Shown: positions 1-11,333 of the stretch, in pieces
Numbering within the stretch: position 1 is the stretch's first letter
How the letters are laid out: each line of letters opens with the position of its first letter
Origin: Endomychus coccineus
Taxonomy: Eukaryota > Arthropoda > Insecta > Coleoptera > Endomychidae
DNA: 64,000 bases
NCBI GenBank assembly: GCA_958510875.1
Contig: OY294067.1
Location: forward strand, 252,913,736-252,977,735
Reading direction: 5' to 3'
Translations under genes and position numbers: made by a program
The notes under the pieces: model-generated
What the model was told of the DNA's origin: nothing
The model's input: the letters and a program-made list of their open reading frames with translations, nothing else
Databases searched by the model: none

Positions 1-763
1 AAGTAAATTGTAATTTTGTAGTCATAGAATGTTAGTTGTGAGTCTACATTTAACCAATGTTCGGTTGGAAACATTATTATGTTTGTTATTTTATACTGTA
101 GTAGGTCAATTTTGTTTGATGAGATTGTATACTCAAGTAATAAAGATTTATTTGGTACCACATTTTGTTTTTAGTGTTCAGACTTAGCCCGATTCTGTCC
201 CCTATAAAATTGAAAGCGTTTTACTAGTAAACCATTTGGCCAGGTTCCTGGACTGTTCAGGTCATGTAATAAAGACATGTCAGCTCCTACTCTAAAGCAG
301 ACGCTATATGAATCCTCACGTTTCTTGACTGCTCCTACTGAAAAATTCTCCCTGGGGAATTTTTGTTAACGTAGGTTTCAATATTTGTTTCTTTTACGGT
401 TGTATTCACATGGCCACGCGTATCGTGCCGCATTGGAGAACATTGGATGTGAGTCGTCTGTTACGGTTATTTAGAATTTTTTGGGCTTTTATTATATGCG
501 ACTTCACCTTGAAGGTTTTCCACTTGATGCTGCATAATGACAATTTTTGGTACGTTTCAGATTTTTCTGTCATAATGGCAACGTTGCTTTTTCCACCGAT
601 AATTCCATTTATTAATACCATTAGTTAACGACTTAAAATATGGCATGTAAATAAATTTTACTTTATAATTGGATTAGTGAGGATAAATATGTGGTCCTGA
701 GACTTACGAATCTATGATTCTATGCAGATAAACATGAACTTTAATATTGGAAAATCAGTCTAC
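1..763. other. Left end, intronic sequence of UQCRC2 with no recognised gene
   Basis: AT-rich sequence downstream of the last visible UQCRC2 donor. The short open frames here resemble nothing I recognise. It should be UQCRC2 intron 4, assuming the missing 3' exons are outside the window. Confidence 0.4.
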
Positions 764-2656
764 CTTATTTCTCCCCCTTTGTAGGCTGAAGGTGCAGGGT
801 CTGCACAGTGTGGTTCCAAATCCAGACTTCCCACGTATGTTTCCAAATCTTTATGATCCACACCAAGACCGACTACAGCACATCTATTCCGCGTAAAATT
901 TGAATTCACATAATGTTGCAATGTTTCTGTTGATATTTTTCCTAACTGATGTTTTGCTATGAACAGAGAGTTACCAAGTCCAGTGCGAAAAGCGGCCTTG
1001 TGGAGCAAGTCAACTGTTCGTAACTAATGGAAGAAAATCTATTTTAATCGTGTAAAATAATATATAACATCCTGCTAATAATGGCTAAGAGTTCTTGAGA
1101 TTTATTCAATTTACTTAATGTTGCAATCTTTCTATCAATAACTAAGTCTTTACTGAACATGTTACTGCTATATATAGTCCAGGCTAAGAACCGGAAAAAA
1201 AAAACATGTAAGTTTGAATCCAAAAATTTTTTTTGCATTAGCTTCAGGAGGTTCTCAGGATCATTCATACACCTTTAAGCCTCTTGGGAACCACAACCCC
1301 ACCCACCCTTAATATGTTATTTTGCACTTTACGTGTTTTTGTCATTTCGAGTGCACCAAGAGGGTTTTTTGGGTCGCTGAACATGAATCCGTAGTCAGAT
1401 TTACTTGCAATCCATCATAGGGATGGTAAAATCGACAAAATTGGCCAATTTTGTTCTCAAGAGGTTTTAAGGTGTATGAATGATTCTGAGAACCTCCTGA
1501 AGCTAATGCAAAAAAAATTTCAAACTTAAATGTTTTTAAGATAACACTACTACAACACCAAAAGATTTACTTGCATATCTTCTGATTGTTAGTTGAATCT
1601 TGAAACATGATAAAAAGAAAAATCTAATCAGACCATCAAACAAATGATTCAGGGAATGAGAAGTTGTAGACACCAGAATATATGTTTACTTTTTCGCCCT
1701 CATTCAATTTTTAAAAGTACTATTCTTCTAGATTTTCTTTTCTTTTGTTACGCAAAAACAATTTGTTTTTAATGAATATTAATTATTATCTCTTTCTACT
1801 TCATAGCCATTTCTGAATGGAATGGAAATGATGAATCAAACTAATGAAAACACAATATTTTGTAGGTCTTTTAAATCATGAAGTAACTGACTTATCATAT
1901 TTTTAAACAAGCAGTTTGGTTTGTTTTGCAAAAGATGCGTTTTTCAAATCCTTTCCTGAAAACTAAATCTTAATAAGTCTAATCTACCTGTGGTGGTCTT
2001 GAAGCTAATTCCAAACGAATACGGTTGGCATTATCTGCAACTTCCCATGGCTTGAATACTTGTTGTGTAACTACTTCTGTTAAATATGGTAGCACTTGTT
2101 CAATAGCAGCTCTAGTGCCTTCCAATGTATAAGAAATAGTTTCACGATCAGAGGTACAGTGCAGACTTGCACCAACTTGCTGTATGTGACGGGTAATAGC
2201 AAATTGACTGGCATTTTTTGTTGATAAACCAGCACAAATCCTGAGGACATGGGCTATTCCCAAATTAGTTGAATCTTCATTACGGGCTCCAGCTCTAAAA
2301 TTTGATTTGCAGAATTAAATTTCAATTGTGATATAGACAATGTAGTACAATGTCAACTTGTTCTATCACGTAACTCAGTTTAACTTGTACTGTTCAGGCA
2401 GGATACGACTAACCTTAAAACAATTGATACTCTTGAGATCGGGGAATCATTTTCAGCTGAAATTACAGTTGTCTTGTTAATAGATGAATTATTGACTTGA
2501 TAATCCAATTTGCCTCCCACAGGCGCAAACTGACCAGCAGTTCCTTTAGTCTAAAATGAGATTATAGAAAATCAGGACGTTTACATAATAGGTGAACGTT
2601 GTGTAACTTACCGCCAACGTCCGAATAAACGGCGTCTTTGCAAGATTAAAGGACAT
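764..2656 (-). CDS. UQCRC2: UQCRC2, cytochrome b-c1 complex core subunit 2 (5' four exons; 3' part outside window)
   Basis: Core protein 2 of mitochondrial complex III, a peptidase-M16-like subunit on the matrix side of the inner membrane. Exons read on the minus strand: 2656-2612 (starts MSFNLAKTPFIRTLA), 2550-2414, 2294-1988 and 1023-764, each bounded by GT/AG with matching phases; about 250 codons. Recognisable family stretches are GGKLDYQVNN, GARNEDSTNLGIAH, LRICAGLSTKN, the segment DLLHKAAFRTGLGN and AVVGLGVDHKDLE. The family is about 440 residues, so roughly 190 C-terminal residues should lie left of the window: I see no matching coding sequence in 1-763 and the last visible exon ends in a GT donor at 763-762. 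The 964-bp third intron carries a GTCCAGG-type foldback element. Family assignment is from recognised sequence; exon ends are inferred from splice signals. Confidence 0.88.
1177..1540. mobile_element. Foldback MITE, GTCCAGG clan, right end eroded
   Basis: The left end, preceded by TA at 1175-1176, reads GTCCAGGCTAAGAACCGG. About 1225-1275 is inverted at about 1465-1515 (AGGTGTATGAATGAT, then AACCTCCTGAAGCTAATGC). The interior has the phrase GGGTCGCTGAACATGAATCC. The same element occurs complete at 39222-39928, which shows that the CCTGGAC right terminus is missing here. It lies inside UQCRC2 intron 3. Confidence 0.75.
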
Positions 2657-2889
2657 TTCTTTCTTTAATTGTTTATTTTTCCAATAAAAGAAACTTAATT
2701 TTTGGCTTATTCTTTATTCCCTAAAATGTCCAATTTTCTGGAACTCTCAATGATTGACAGGAGAGAGGAGAGTGATGGAAGAATGTAATGGTTAAAGATA
2801 TGGAGTGCGGGGTATAGCGGAACAGGAGCATAAAATAATTGAAGAACATCTCACATTACGCAACATAGAAATTAATTTATATTAAATAT

Positions 2890-3175
2890 GTATACCAAAG
2901 AGTTCTATATATAGAGTAGACAACTAAGCCTTTCACTGGTATGTTAACGGACTTTCTGTCCTTCTCGCGCATGTACTGCGCTCTCACTCGCACGATGTGC
3001 ACGCGTTATACTTATTCTTGTATTCTTATACTCTTTTTTATAGGAGGGGAGACCGTGCGAGTGAGAGCGCACTAGCATGTGCAAGAACAGAATGTCCGAC
3101 TAGTTACCAGCGCTTTCCTATGCTTAACACACTACTTGTCTATTCTATACAATATAGAACTCTTTGATGTATACT
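2890..3175. mobile_element. Palindromic MITE with AAGAGTTCTATA inverted ends
   Basis: The outer ends GTATACCAAAGAGTTCTATA and its near inverse at 3151-3175 form inverted repeats. An inner pair of arms (GCGCTCTCACTCGCACG against CGTGCGAGTGAGAGCGC) surrounds the core near 3010-3040. No coding sequence. A diverged piece of the same end (AGAACTCTTTGAT) recurs at about 18255. It lies between the divergent UQCRC2 and CSN1 genes. Confidence 0.75.
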
Positions 3176-3524
3176 ATGAATAAACAAATTCTAAAATACA
3201 AGGTTTTCCACTAATTAAGTAGTGCGTTAGTATGACCTCGCACGAATGAGTTGCAGAAATACAACTTTGATGAGTTTTTATTATCGAAATTATACATTTT
3301 TCCGAACGTTTATTTGATCAAAGGAGAAATGAAGCTATAGATATCTACAATGAAAGAACTACATTGTACTATGGTACATAGTGCACTGCAATAGGCATTC
3401 CTACAGTGACTACATAGAATCTGTAATCTTTAATTATTCCAATCTGCTACTTATTTCAACAGCTGCTGATCAAGATTTATATTTATATTTATCATTTGCC
3501 AAACAAAAATGCGTCAAAACGCGT

Positions 3525-4570
3525 CTACTGAACATGCACATTCTTTATTCCTGACCTATAAAATGATATCATAGCTGCAGCAAGAGAGTTCCAGTTTCTG
3601 AAGGATTTTTTCATTTTTGATTTTACTCCAAATTTTTGAATTAAACATAAATTTACCAAACGTTGATCAATTATAATTTCGAAATGACGGTTTATCAGAG
3701 TTTTTCCACACACGAATGTTTACATTCTGAACCAGATAGTGTTCTGGATACGAAAGCAACTGGTTTTCCCAATTGAGAATGTGTTAAACCGAAATTACTT
3801 CATTAGATCCATCTATATCTACAGTAAATAAACCTTCATTATCAATAGGAGCTACTGCAGCTCTTTCTACATCTTGTTTTAATTCTAGAGAAATCTTCAC
3901 AACTTTCAATTTAAAAGTAAACTGCTAGGAGAAAGTGTTGCTATATTCTTAGAAATACTAGTAATATATCCAGAAAATTCGAAAAATATTTATCGATGTC
4001 GTATCCCTAGAAGTTTGCATATCACGTAATGGTTTATCTCCTATAGGACCTGTTCTAATGATTTTATTGAAAATCGTATAGCCAAAAGGTTGATTACAAA
4101 GGAAAATTCAAGATCTTTCTCCGCATGTGGCCACATTTACGATACATGCAAATGATCAACCAGTTTTTCTTTACGAATTATAGTATTGACTGTTCTTTCA
4201 AAAGCTGGTACGCTGTTTGTCATAGTCAAAGTATAAAGGACTGCTGGAGCCTCCCTACCATACCATCGTTTCTCGCGCTAGGTGACGTCACCTAGCTCCT
4301 CCAATCACGTGCCTTGCACGTAACAACATCGTATTATGTCGTCGTCAATAACATTAAATAAACGAAATATTTTACTCGAATTTTAAAAAGAGTAGAAGGG
4401 AGGCTCCAGCAGACCTTTATACTTTGACTATGGCTGTTTGTAATAGAAATGTGTATTAAATTTGTATACAGTTCCATACATAGAAATAGGATCTCCTATT
4501 TCTATGGTTACATATATATAGCTTTTAAAGAAGAGATGATCATTTGTCAATAACCACGGAACAATTATAA
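3525..4570 (-). pseudogene. Decayed protein-coding remnant of unknown family, split by a MITE
   Basis: On the minus strand, protein-like stretches follow one another in different frames: about 4560-4440 (NDHLFFKSYIYV, IGDPISMYGTVYKF), then FERTVNTIIRKEKLVDH near 4195-4145, then a piece with IIRTGPIGDKPLRD near 4070-4020, KISLELKQDVERAAV near 3895-3850 with DNEGLFTVDIDGSNE, and finally about 3713-3525. Stops and frame changes separate them, and the palindromic MITE at 4225-4428 interrupts the second junction. I do not recognise the protein. It may be a dead gene copy or the remnant of a mobile element. Confidence 0.35.
4225..4428. mobile_element. TA-flanked palindromic MITE (GTCAAAGTATAAAGG ends)
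   Basis: Both ends are flanked by TA (4223-4224 and 4429-4430). The inverted repeats, about 34 bp and beginning GTCAAAGTATAAAGG, differ at one base. The core contains the GGTGACGTCACC palindrome and no coding capacity. TA duplication and palindromic build fit a Tc1/mariner-mobilised MITE. The nearly identical ends suggest a relatively recent insertion. Confidence 0.85.
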
Positions 4571-4963
4571 ACTGACGATAACGGGTCATAAAAGATAAAG
4601 CTGATTACAATTAACCTATGACTATTATAAATCCTTTTATGAACACAAACAAACCTAAATAAATTTCGATACATAAAAGCGCTCTTAGTTGCGACCCTGG
4701 ACTTTAGTCTAGTGAATATATATTTTTACATATTTAAGGCCCAAATCCAAAACGCTGTAAAAATAATATATTTCTGCTAGTTCTATGGTTTATTTTTAGT
4801 ATAGGTATAGGTTCTTCTCTGTAAAGAGAGTTGTACATGGTTATAATTTATATTATATATTTCATATACATTAATTTAATAAACAAAGTGATGTTTTATT
4901 CTTGATGTTGGTTTGCCGCATTACAAATATACCGTAACGTGATTGAAGCCTTTAACTAATAAA

Positions 4964-6511
4964 ATGGCACAGGTGAGAAATTCCAGTTACCTCTTTTGTT
5001 TCATAATGAAATGAAAGTCTCCCAAATAATAATTTGTCAAATTTTGCCCCAACTTACAGATCATTATTCTGCGTCAGTTCGCTTTAATTTCTAGAATGCG
5101 TTTTTTGCAGAATGCTATAGAACCGATGCAAGTTGATGCTCCTCCTGAGGACAACGACAACAATGAAGAAGAAAGTTATGTAGTAGATAATCCTTCGTTG
5201 GATTTGGAGATGTATGCTATTAGTTACACTGGCTTAGCAAAACTATACCGTTTGTCCTTCATTGTCGATCATTGCCCATCTCTTCGTCTAGAAGCTTTAA
5301 AAATGGCCATTTCATATGTTACAACTACTTATAATGTGAACCTCTACCAACTTCTACATCAAAAACTTGCTGAAGTTACAACTGCTATATCTGTACCAGA
5401 TGTTGCTGCACCTTCAACTTCGCAAGATATACCCTTGATTGACAATTCATGGATGGAAAATAGGTCCAAAAAAGCAGCATTAAAATTAGAGAAATTAGAT
5501 AATGACTTGAAGAATTATAAAGCTAATTCAATTAAAGAAAGCATTAGGAGAGGTCATGATGATTTAGGTGATCACTACTTAGATTGTGGTGATTTATCAA
5601 ATGCCCTTAAGTGTTATTCCAGAGCTAGAGATTATTGTACTAGTGGAAAACATGTTGTTAATATGTGTCTAAATGTTATCAAGGTTTCAGTGTATTTACA
5701 AAATTGGTCTCATGTGTTGAGCTATGTTTCCAAAGCAGAAAGTACACCAGATTTCAATGATGCTCAAGCTCAATCTAAAGATCTATACCAAGTTACTCTA
5801 ACAAAGCTGAAATGTGCTGCAGGATTGGCAGAACTAGCCACAAATAAATATAAATCGGCCGCAAAGCATTTCTTGCAAGCAAATTTAGACCATTGTGATT
5901 TTCCTGAATTACTTTCTCCAAATAATGTTGCAATGTATGGAGGTTTGTGCGCATTGGCCACTTTTGATAGACATGAATTGCAAAAGAATGTAATATTTAG
6001 TAGTTCCTTCAAACTGTTCTTGGAGCTTGAGCCTCAGTTAAGAGATATCATTTTTAAATTCTATGAATCAAAATATGCTTCATGCTTGAAGTTACTTGAT
6101 GAAATTAAAGATAATCTACTACTTGATTTATACATTGCCCCACATATTAATACTTTATATACCCAGATACGAAACCGAGCATTAATCCAATACTTTAGTC
6201 CATACCTATCGGCAGATATGCGAAAAATGGCCATGGCTTTCAATAGAACTGTACCAGCATTGGAAGATGAATTGATGCAACTTATTTTAGATGGTCAAAT
6301 TCAAGCACGCATAGATTCTCATAATAAAATATTATTTGCAAAAGATGTAGACCAAAGAAGCACAACATTTGAAAAGAGCTTAGCTATGGGTAAGAAATAT
6401 CAAAGAAGAACTAGGATGTTGATACTAAGAGCTTCAGTTTTGAAGAACAAAATTCATGTAAAGGTAAATACTGCCGTTGGCAATTTTAATAATTATATTG
6501 CTTGCAAATGA
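4964..6511 (+). CDS. CSN1: COP9 signalosome subunit 1 (CSN1/GPS1)
   Basis: Subunit 1 of the COP9 signalosome, the complex that removes NEDD8 from cullins in the nucleus and cytoplasm. I place the start at 4964: exon 1 is ATG GCA CAG (4964-4972), followed by a 138-nt GT-AG intron to 5110. Exon 2 begins at 5111 in the same frame ([15 protein letters not shown]). The ATG at 5096 is inside that intron. Landmarks are [40 protein letters not shown] (helical repeat) and, in the PCI part, [20 protein letters not shown] and [15 protein letters not shown]. The family continues after IHVK with a short hydrophilic tail. Here the frame runs 15 more codons to a stop at 6509-6511, but GTAAAT at 6464 could be a donor to a distal last exon that I cannot find. 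Confidence 0.9.
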
Positions 6512-6594
6512 GAGAAATTCCAATGTAGTGAACTAATAGGTACTCAAAACTTTTGGAAAAAAGAAATTACACAAACTTGTAACATTTAATTTAG

Positions 6595-6600
6595 AATAAA
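6595..6600 (+). promoter_or_regulatory. Candidate polyadenylation signal of CSN1
   Basis: AATAAA lies 84 nt after the read-through stop of CSN1. It would support the gene ending here rather than at a distant last exon, although the following bases already resemble a Penelope-type terminus. Confidence 0.35.
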
Positions 6601-6601
6601 T

Positions 6602-6670
6602 GCTGACAAATTGTTTCACCACAATGTGGCATTCTCAAAGCTAGGAGTTTTCAACCAATCCAGTTATTTA
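6602..6670 (-). mobile_element. Penelope-like terminal fragment
   Basis: On the minus strand this reads CTTTGAGAATGCCACATTG then GTGGTGAAACAATT, closely matching the 3' region of the Penelope-like element at 22325-22360. Only the terminus is present, as expected for a 5'-truncated or eroded copy. It sits directly behind CSN1. Confidence 0.5.
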
Positions 6671-6707
6671 CTTCAGTTAAAGAAAAGAAAAATAATTATT
6701 GGTTACT

Positions 6708-7085
6708 GACCTCCAGGTGAAATGTTCGAATTTTTAATCATCATATTCGTGTTCAGCTCCCTTGAAAGTGTTCGAGTAAAAATTTTGAGATAATTTCGTT
6801 TCAATAAAATTTCTGTAAATTTCCTGATACCGCCTAACCCAGGGTTACTAACTTCCAGGTGAATTATTAGAATTCTTAATCATCATATTTTCATATTCAT
6901 GTTCAGCACCCTTGAAAGTCCCGAGTAACAATTTTGAGATAATTTGGTTCCAATGAAATTTCTGTAAACTACCTGATACCGAGGTGGTACCCACGGATCA
7001 TATTTGTGTTCAGCACCCTTGAAAGTTCCCAAGTTACAATTTTGAGATAATTTGGTTTCAATAAATATGTGAATCATCTCCAGAA
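6708..7085. repeat. Three diverged tandem units of about 135 bp
   Basis: The block CACCCTTGAAAGT, then TTTTGAGATAATTTGGTT, then AAATTTCTGTAAA and CTGATACC recurs at about 6712, 6853 and 6992. The third unit is shorter at its left. The array lacks coding potential and is bounded on the left by Penelope-like debris. Confidence 0.75.
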
Positions 7086-7305
7086 ACCAAAACGTGACTC
7101 CAAATCTGTAAATCATAGGACTGACGTTCAGACACTAAGTCATATTTATACTTAATTAATTAATATTCTTGCAAATTCCTACTTGCATCCTCGTAATGTT
7201 GAAAGTATATTTTAGGTAGATATGTCAAAAGTATATCTCAGAGGCCAGACCTTCTTTTATTACCTAATAAATGTTGAGATCTGGTTCGTAAGTAAATACT
7301 TGATA

Positions 7306-7756
7306 GTCCAGGAAATAAAGTTTTTGAAAAGAAAAATTTGAGGTAAAAGGCGGATTTTGATGTGTGAGGGCTCATTCGATTCGTTTTGACCTCTAGATCA
7401 GAATCTGCCACAGCTACATAGGGGGAAATATCTCAGATTGTTAATAAACAATAAATATTGACCAAAAAATGATGTGTTATAACAATATATAAAAAAAACT
7501 AAAAACGCTATTTTCCATCAATTTTTAGCGGGTAAAGTAGAAAATTGCAGTTTTCAATTTTTTTTTATTATGTCAAAAACATGCCATTTATTGGCCATTA
7601 TTTAATGTTTATTAACAATAGGACAAATTTGCCCCTATGTAGCTGTGGCAGATTCTGATCTAGAGGTCAAAACGAATCGAATGAGCTCTCACACATCAAA
7701 ATCGGCCTTTTACCTCAAATTTTTCTAATTACGATTTTGTACTTTATTTCCTGGAC
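7306..7756. mobile_element. Complete foldback MITE, GTCCAGG clan
   Basis: TA at 7304-7305 and 7757-7758 flank perfect terminal repeats GTCCAGGAAATAAAGT / ACTTTATTTCCTGGAC. The arms stay complementary over most of their length (AGGTAAAAGGC, GATGTGTGAG, TCATTCGATTCGTTTTGACC, TCTAGATCAGAATCTGCCAC), so a transcript would fold into one long hairpin. About 450 bp, no coding sequence. Confidence 0.9.
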
Positions 7757-8109
7757 TATGAACTCATCTTATTTGTTAGTCGTTCATAGACTATGATGAA
7801 ATGTGTTCGTATTTTTTGCGAGTTCTACTAAATAGTGGATTCTTGATATATTATACTTATAACATTGTTGTGTTACAATTTCGATTTCGTGTTTCTGTTC
7901 GTTTCGGCGACGTTGGTATTTTAAACGAAATTGGTGCGATAAGGACGCTTTGTGTTAATACAATTAGTTCTAAGTAATCAGGTTATTGAAATAATAAGAC
8001 TTCTGATGATGGTCGTGAGACAGAAACCTACGTAAAAACTAAAATATAAAACAAGTGTTAATGCGATCTATTTCCCGAGAATTTATATATAATTCATACC
8101 TGAGTCAAG

Positions 8110-8530
8110 AATCTTTATTATGAATTATTTATTGCAAAGCAGATATCAAATTATTCCTGTCAATGATTGCCAAGTATTCATTATGTGCATAGGCCTGCAC
8201 ATTCAAATTATGTCTGAACTAGCTATATTAGCCAATATTCATTTGTCCTGCAGAGGTATATATTATGTGCACAGACATGCACATTCAAATTAGGTATGAT
8301 CTAGCACCTACTACCATTTTCAAATATCATAATTCCTTTTAAACTTTTTAGCCATCTATAAACTTTTCAATTGAATGGTTTATTGCAAAGCAGGTATACA
8401 TAATTATACATTAAATTATACTGTGGTAATTATATTTGCCAAGTATTCATTCGTCCCACAGGTATATAAGATGTGCGTAGGAAGTAGTGTATGTTATGTG
8501 TGCAGGCCTGCACATTCCAAAGAACTTATT
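8110..8530. repeat. Diverged direct repeats around TTTATTGCAAAGCAG and GTGCA...TGCACATTC
   Basis: TTTATTGCAAAGCAG occurs near 8127 and 8380, GCCAAGTATTCATT near 8169 and 8438, and the segment with CCTGCACATTC or CATGCACATTC near 8192, 8272 and 8505. The pattern is a duplicated unit of about 250 bp that has diverged. No coding content recognised. Confidence 0.6.
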
Positions 8531-8633
8531 TTCAAACTAAAGCAAGATTACCATTTCTTTGTTTATAATTTGAGGATGATTAACGATTTTATCTTTGATG
8601 GTATAAAACACTGCTACTTGGTTTTTACATCAC

Positions 8634-9022
8634 GTATATTATAGGATTATTGATTGTGACTATAATTTCGACAACTAGCGTGTCATCTTCAGAACGATTC
8701 AAAAGTATGAATAAACATAAGTGACCTTAAGTTATTATATAGTCAAGATAAGGTGAAATCAACGAATGGGGATGAAGTTAGAAAATGGGTAATTACAACA
8801 ATACTTAGAATTGGGAAAATTATAATGACTAGTTGGTTCAGCTAAGCGGATTACGAGGAAAATATTATGTTAGTAAGACTTCGAAAAGTAGGCTGTAAGT
8901 AATACAATTTAATTGATCATTAAGAATGTTAGTTTTTTTTTTTTTTACTTTTGTATTGTTCTGAAGATGACACGCTAGTTGTCGAAACTGTAGTCCCAAT
9001 AATAGTTGTATAATATAAGTGA
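8634..9022. mobile_element. Inverted-repeat element with hammerhead-like motifs at both ends
   Basis: About 75 bp at 8634-8710 is inverted at 8945-9022. Each arm contains TCGACAACTAGCGTGTCATC in one orientation or the other. Read outward, each arm has CTGAAGA, a short GACA/TGTC stem, GAAA and a nearby GTC, resembling a hammerhead ribozyme core. A poly-T run near 8935 separates the right arm from the core. No open frame of note. Confidence 0.6.
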
Positions 9023-9045
9023 TCTACCATCGAGTAATCAATCAA

Positions 9046-9590
9046 AGTAGGGATGGACAAGTCCGGTGCACTTAGATCGCTTGATTGGGTCCATATTGTG
9101 CCCCCCTTGTAGCAACCAGCAGGTCTGGACATTCTACTAGGATATGAGTCAGTCTCGTCCGCATCTACTACAACCTGGTTCATCAACAATGCCCATTAAG
9201 TGTAGGTGACAGTGGCCTGTATGAAGTCCTGTCACCAGTTTTATCTCTCTTCTAATCATGAAAAGAAGGCTTTTCGAGCGTTTGGGCAAGAACTTCGCAA
9301 TGTGAACTTCGTCTGCCTCATACTAAGTGCACCGCGCCTCACCGAGAAGCACTGTATGTCCAGTTGGTCTCTAAGGAAGAGAAACCCGGTGGTCTATGAG
9401 ATTATGATCGTTGGATCGGGTCCAGGGTACCTAAGAAAACTCGTTTGGCCAATACATCGGCCTGTTCATTTTCTTTCACCTCAGAGCGGGTACTTACCCA
9501 CACTATCTGAACGTTGTCCCCCTGAATAGGTGGGTTGTGTGTTTCTAGTGGAGATGGAAACATTTTGCCGTTCTCTTGGACCATGCTGGC
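9046..9590 (-). mobile_element. 3' fragment of a non-LTR retrotransposon (RNase H part)
   Basis: The minus strand encodes a broken RNase H-like stretch with GDNVQIVWVSTRSEVKENEQ and ADVLAKR at about 9520-9440. Its 3' end at 9055-9105 matches the 3' end of the minus-strand element at 40060-41190 (ACAAGTCCGG, GCTTGATTGGGTCCAT). Frame breaks show it is dead. The family carries RT and RNase H; only the last part is left here. Confidence 0.75.
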
Positions 9591-10147
9591 ACATATAATT
9601 TTACTTAGTTATTTAAAGTCTCGTATCTATCTAACGATTTTTTACACTTTGACTACACGAGGGGAACCGATAATGTTCGAAGAACATTCTGTGAGCCAGC
9701 GGTGGAACGACGAGAGATGCATTCGAATACTCCAATTAACATCGGAGATATATTGGTGTGGTGTTTAGGTATATTCATTTTATATTGTCATGATGGGTAT
9801 CCAGTATGATGCAAACAGAATAAATCTATTATTTGGGTCTTCAGTATAATGCAAACAGAAAAAATCTATTATTTTTTTTCATAGAGTCCTCAACGAGAAA
9901 CTACTGGCCAGAGTGGTGAAATAACTGTGGCACCAGGAACAAGCACCGTGTTGACAGCCAGGAATTAATATTTGAATATTTACCAAAAAAATGTTATGTT
10001 AATAAGAATAAAATAAATAAATTTTATGTAATTCTCATTTGGTTGTTACAATTATTGCAGTAAGTGAAATGAAACCTCCCCATCATGATTGATATTAATG
10101 TTTAAATAACTAAGGATGAAGAGGAATGCATTGCTATAAACTTACAC
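9590..10147. other. Intergenic stretch without recognised content
   Basis: AT-rich sequence with one short direct repeat (AGTATAATGCAAACAGAA at about 9806 and 9842). No gene-like frame. Confidence 0.4.
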
Positions 10148-10857
10148 TCTATTCACAGTGGCGTAGCAAGGGGGAGGCAAGTGCCCCGGGTGCCGGATTC
10201 GGGGGGGCGCCAAATTCCTCTTGAATGTTGCAAAGTTGATGAGTGGTTCAGATTTCGATTGCGTGGAAAAACAGTGTGAAAGTTTCGGAGAGTTTTACGC
10301 TACTGACGTTGACGGCACTGACTTGTAAACGACATCGTTGACTGCAGAATGTTACCACGTTCACGGGAAAATGTCAGCAATATCCTCATCGAACTACTCC
10401 AATTTCTTATACAGTACGGTAAAAATGTTTTTCCGAATTTAAGAGTTGCGTTACAGATCCTGGTAACTGTCTCCGTATCTGTTGCAAGTTGTGAGCGGTT
10501 CTTCAGCAAGTTAAAATGAACTTATCTGCGGACATCAATGAAGCAACAAAGATAGTCGAACTTAGCTCTGTTGAGTATAAAGAGAATCTCGAATCGATTG
10601 ATGTATGACGCATAATAGATACGTTTGCGCGTAAATACATATCCAGATTTATTGTTCAATGAATATATGCAAGTTTAAAAGAAAGGTACTTAAAACCATT
10701 AAAAACTGTGTTCCCTTGTTTCTTTCATTAGATATATTTGGCAATGTTGTATATGAAAATAAATATTGTTAAGAATCAAGGGGCTGGGACGTGGGGGGGG
10801 GAATTATAATAGCTTCCCTCGGGCGCCCACAATCCTCGCTACGCCTCTGTCTATTCG
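10148..10857 (+). mobile_element. hAT transposon derivative with 8-bp target-site duplication
   Basis: The element is 10156-10849, flanked by TCTATTCA (10148-10155) and TCTATTCG (10850-10857). The ends are inverted: CAGTGGCGTAGC and GCTACGCCTCTG. On the plus strand at about 10415-10600 a decayed reading has FPNLRVALQILVTVSVSVAS then CERFFSKLK, the hAT C-terminal dimerisation motif of ZMYM1-like transposases; a stop follows SKLK. The N-terminal and catalytic parts are absent, so this is an internally deleted, non-autonomous copy. Confidence 0.88.
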
Positions 10858-11283
10858 TGAACATTTTCTAATTCAATTAGTATGAATAGCATCCATCCAT
10901 CAGTATAAATTAAAATTTTTGTAATAGTCCAATAATCTATCTCGCTCTTATAGCTATTCATAAAATAACATATACTAGTGTTATCATATTAACAAATGAA
11001 AAAATCAACTTCGATTTGGAGATCTACAGCCTACTAAGTTGGAATCCAAGCAGTCTAATTCAATAAACAAAAAATACCAACAATTTAGGCCACAAGTTAG
11101 CAGTGCAGTTTCTATATTTTGGAAAATTGTACCTTGTGCTTGTCATTCCTTTCCCCAAATTTTTGCAAGTCTTGGTTGAAACTGAAACACTCATCTAGAC
11201 TACAGAAATTTGGAGAATGGTAAAATGCAAAATCTTGTAGGGAAAATGTACAAGTAACGTATTGTAAAGAGGATTTTGGTTAT

Positions 11284-11289
11284 TTTATT
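11284..11289 (-). promoter_or_regulatory. Polyadenylation signal of SNU13
   Basis: AATAAA on the minus strand, 45 nt beyond the SNU13 stop codon. Confidence 0.6.
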
Positions 11290-11333
11290 TGAAAACTTAC
11301 ATCAAATAATAAAGTAGGTGTCATATATTAAAA

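Noticed and set aside
5096..5110. ATG at 5096 as the start of CSN1
   Set aside because: It lies in a polypyrimidine-AG acceptor context (TTTTTTGCAG). The upstream ATG GCA CAG plus GT donor at 4973 gives the same frame and a better N-terminus.
4970..6511. CSN1 as a processed pseudogene because its main exon is intronless
   Set aside because: The frame is intact over its whole length and an intron separates the first three codons from the rest.
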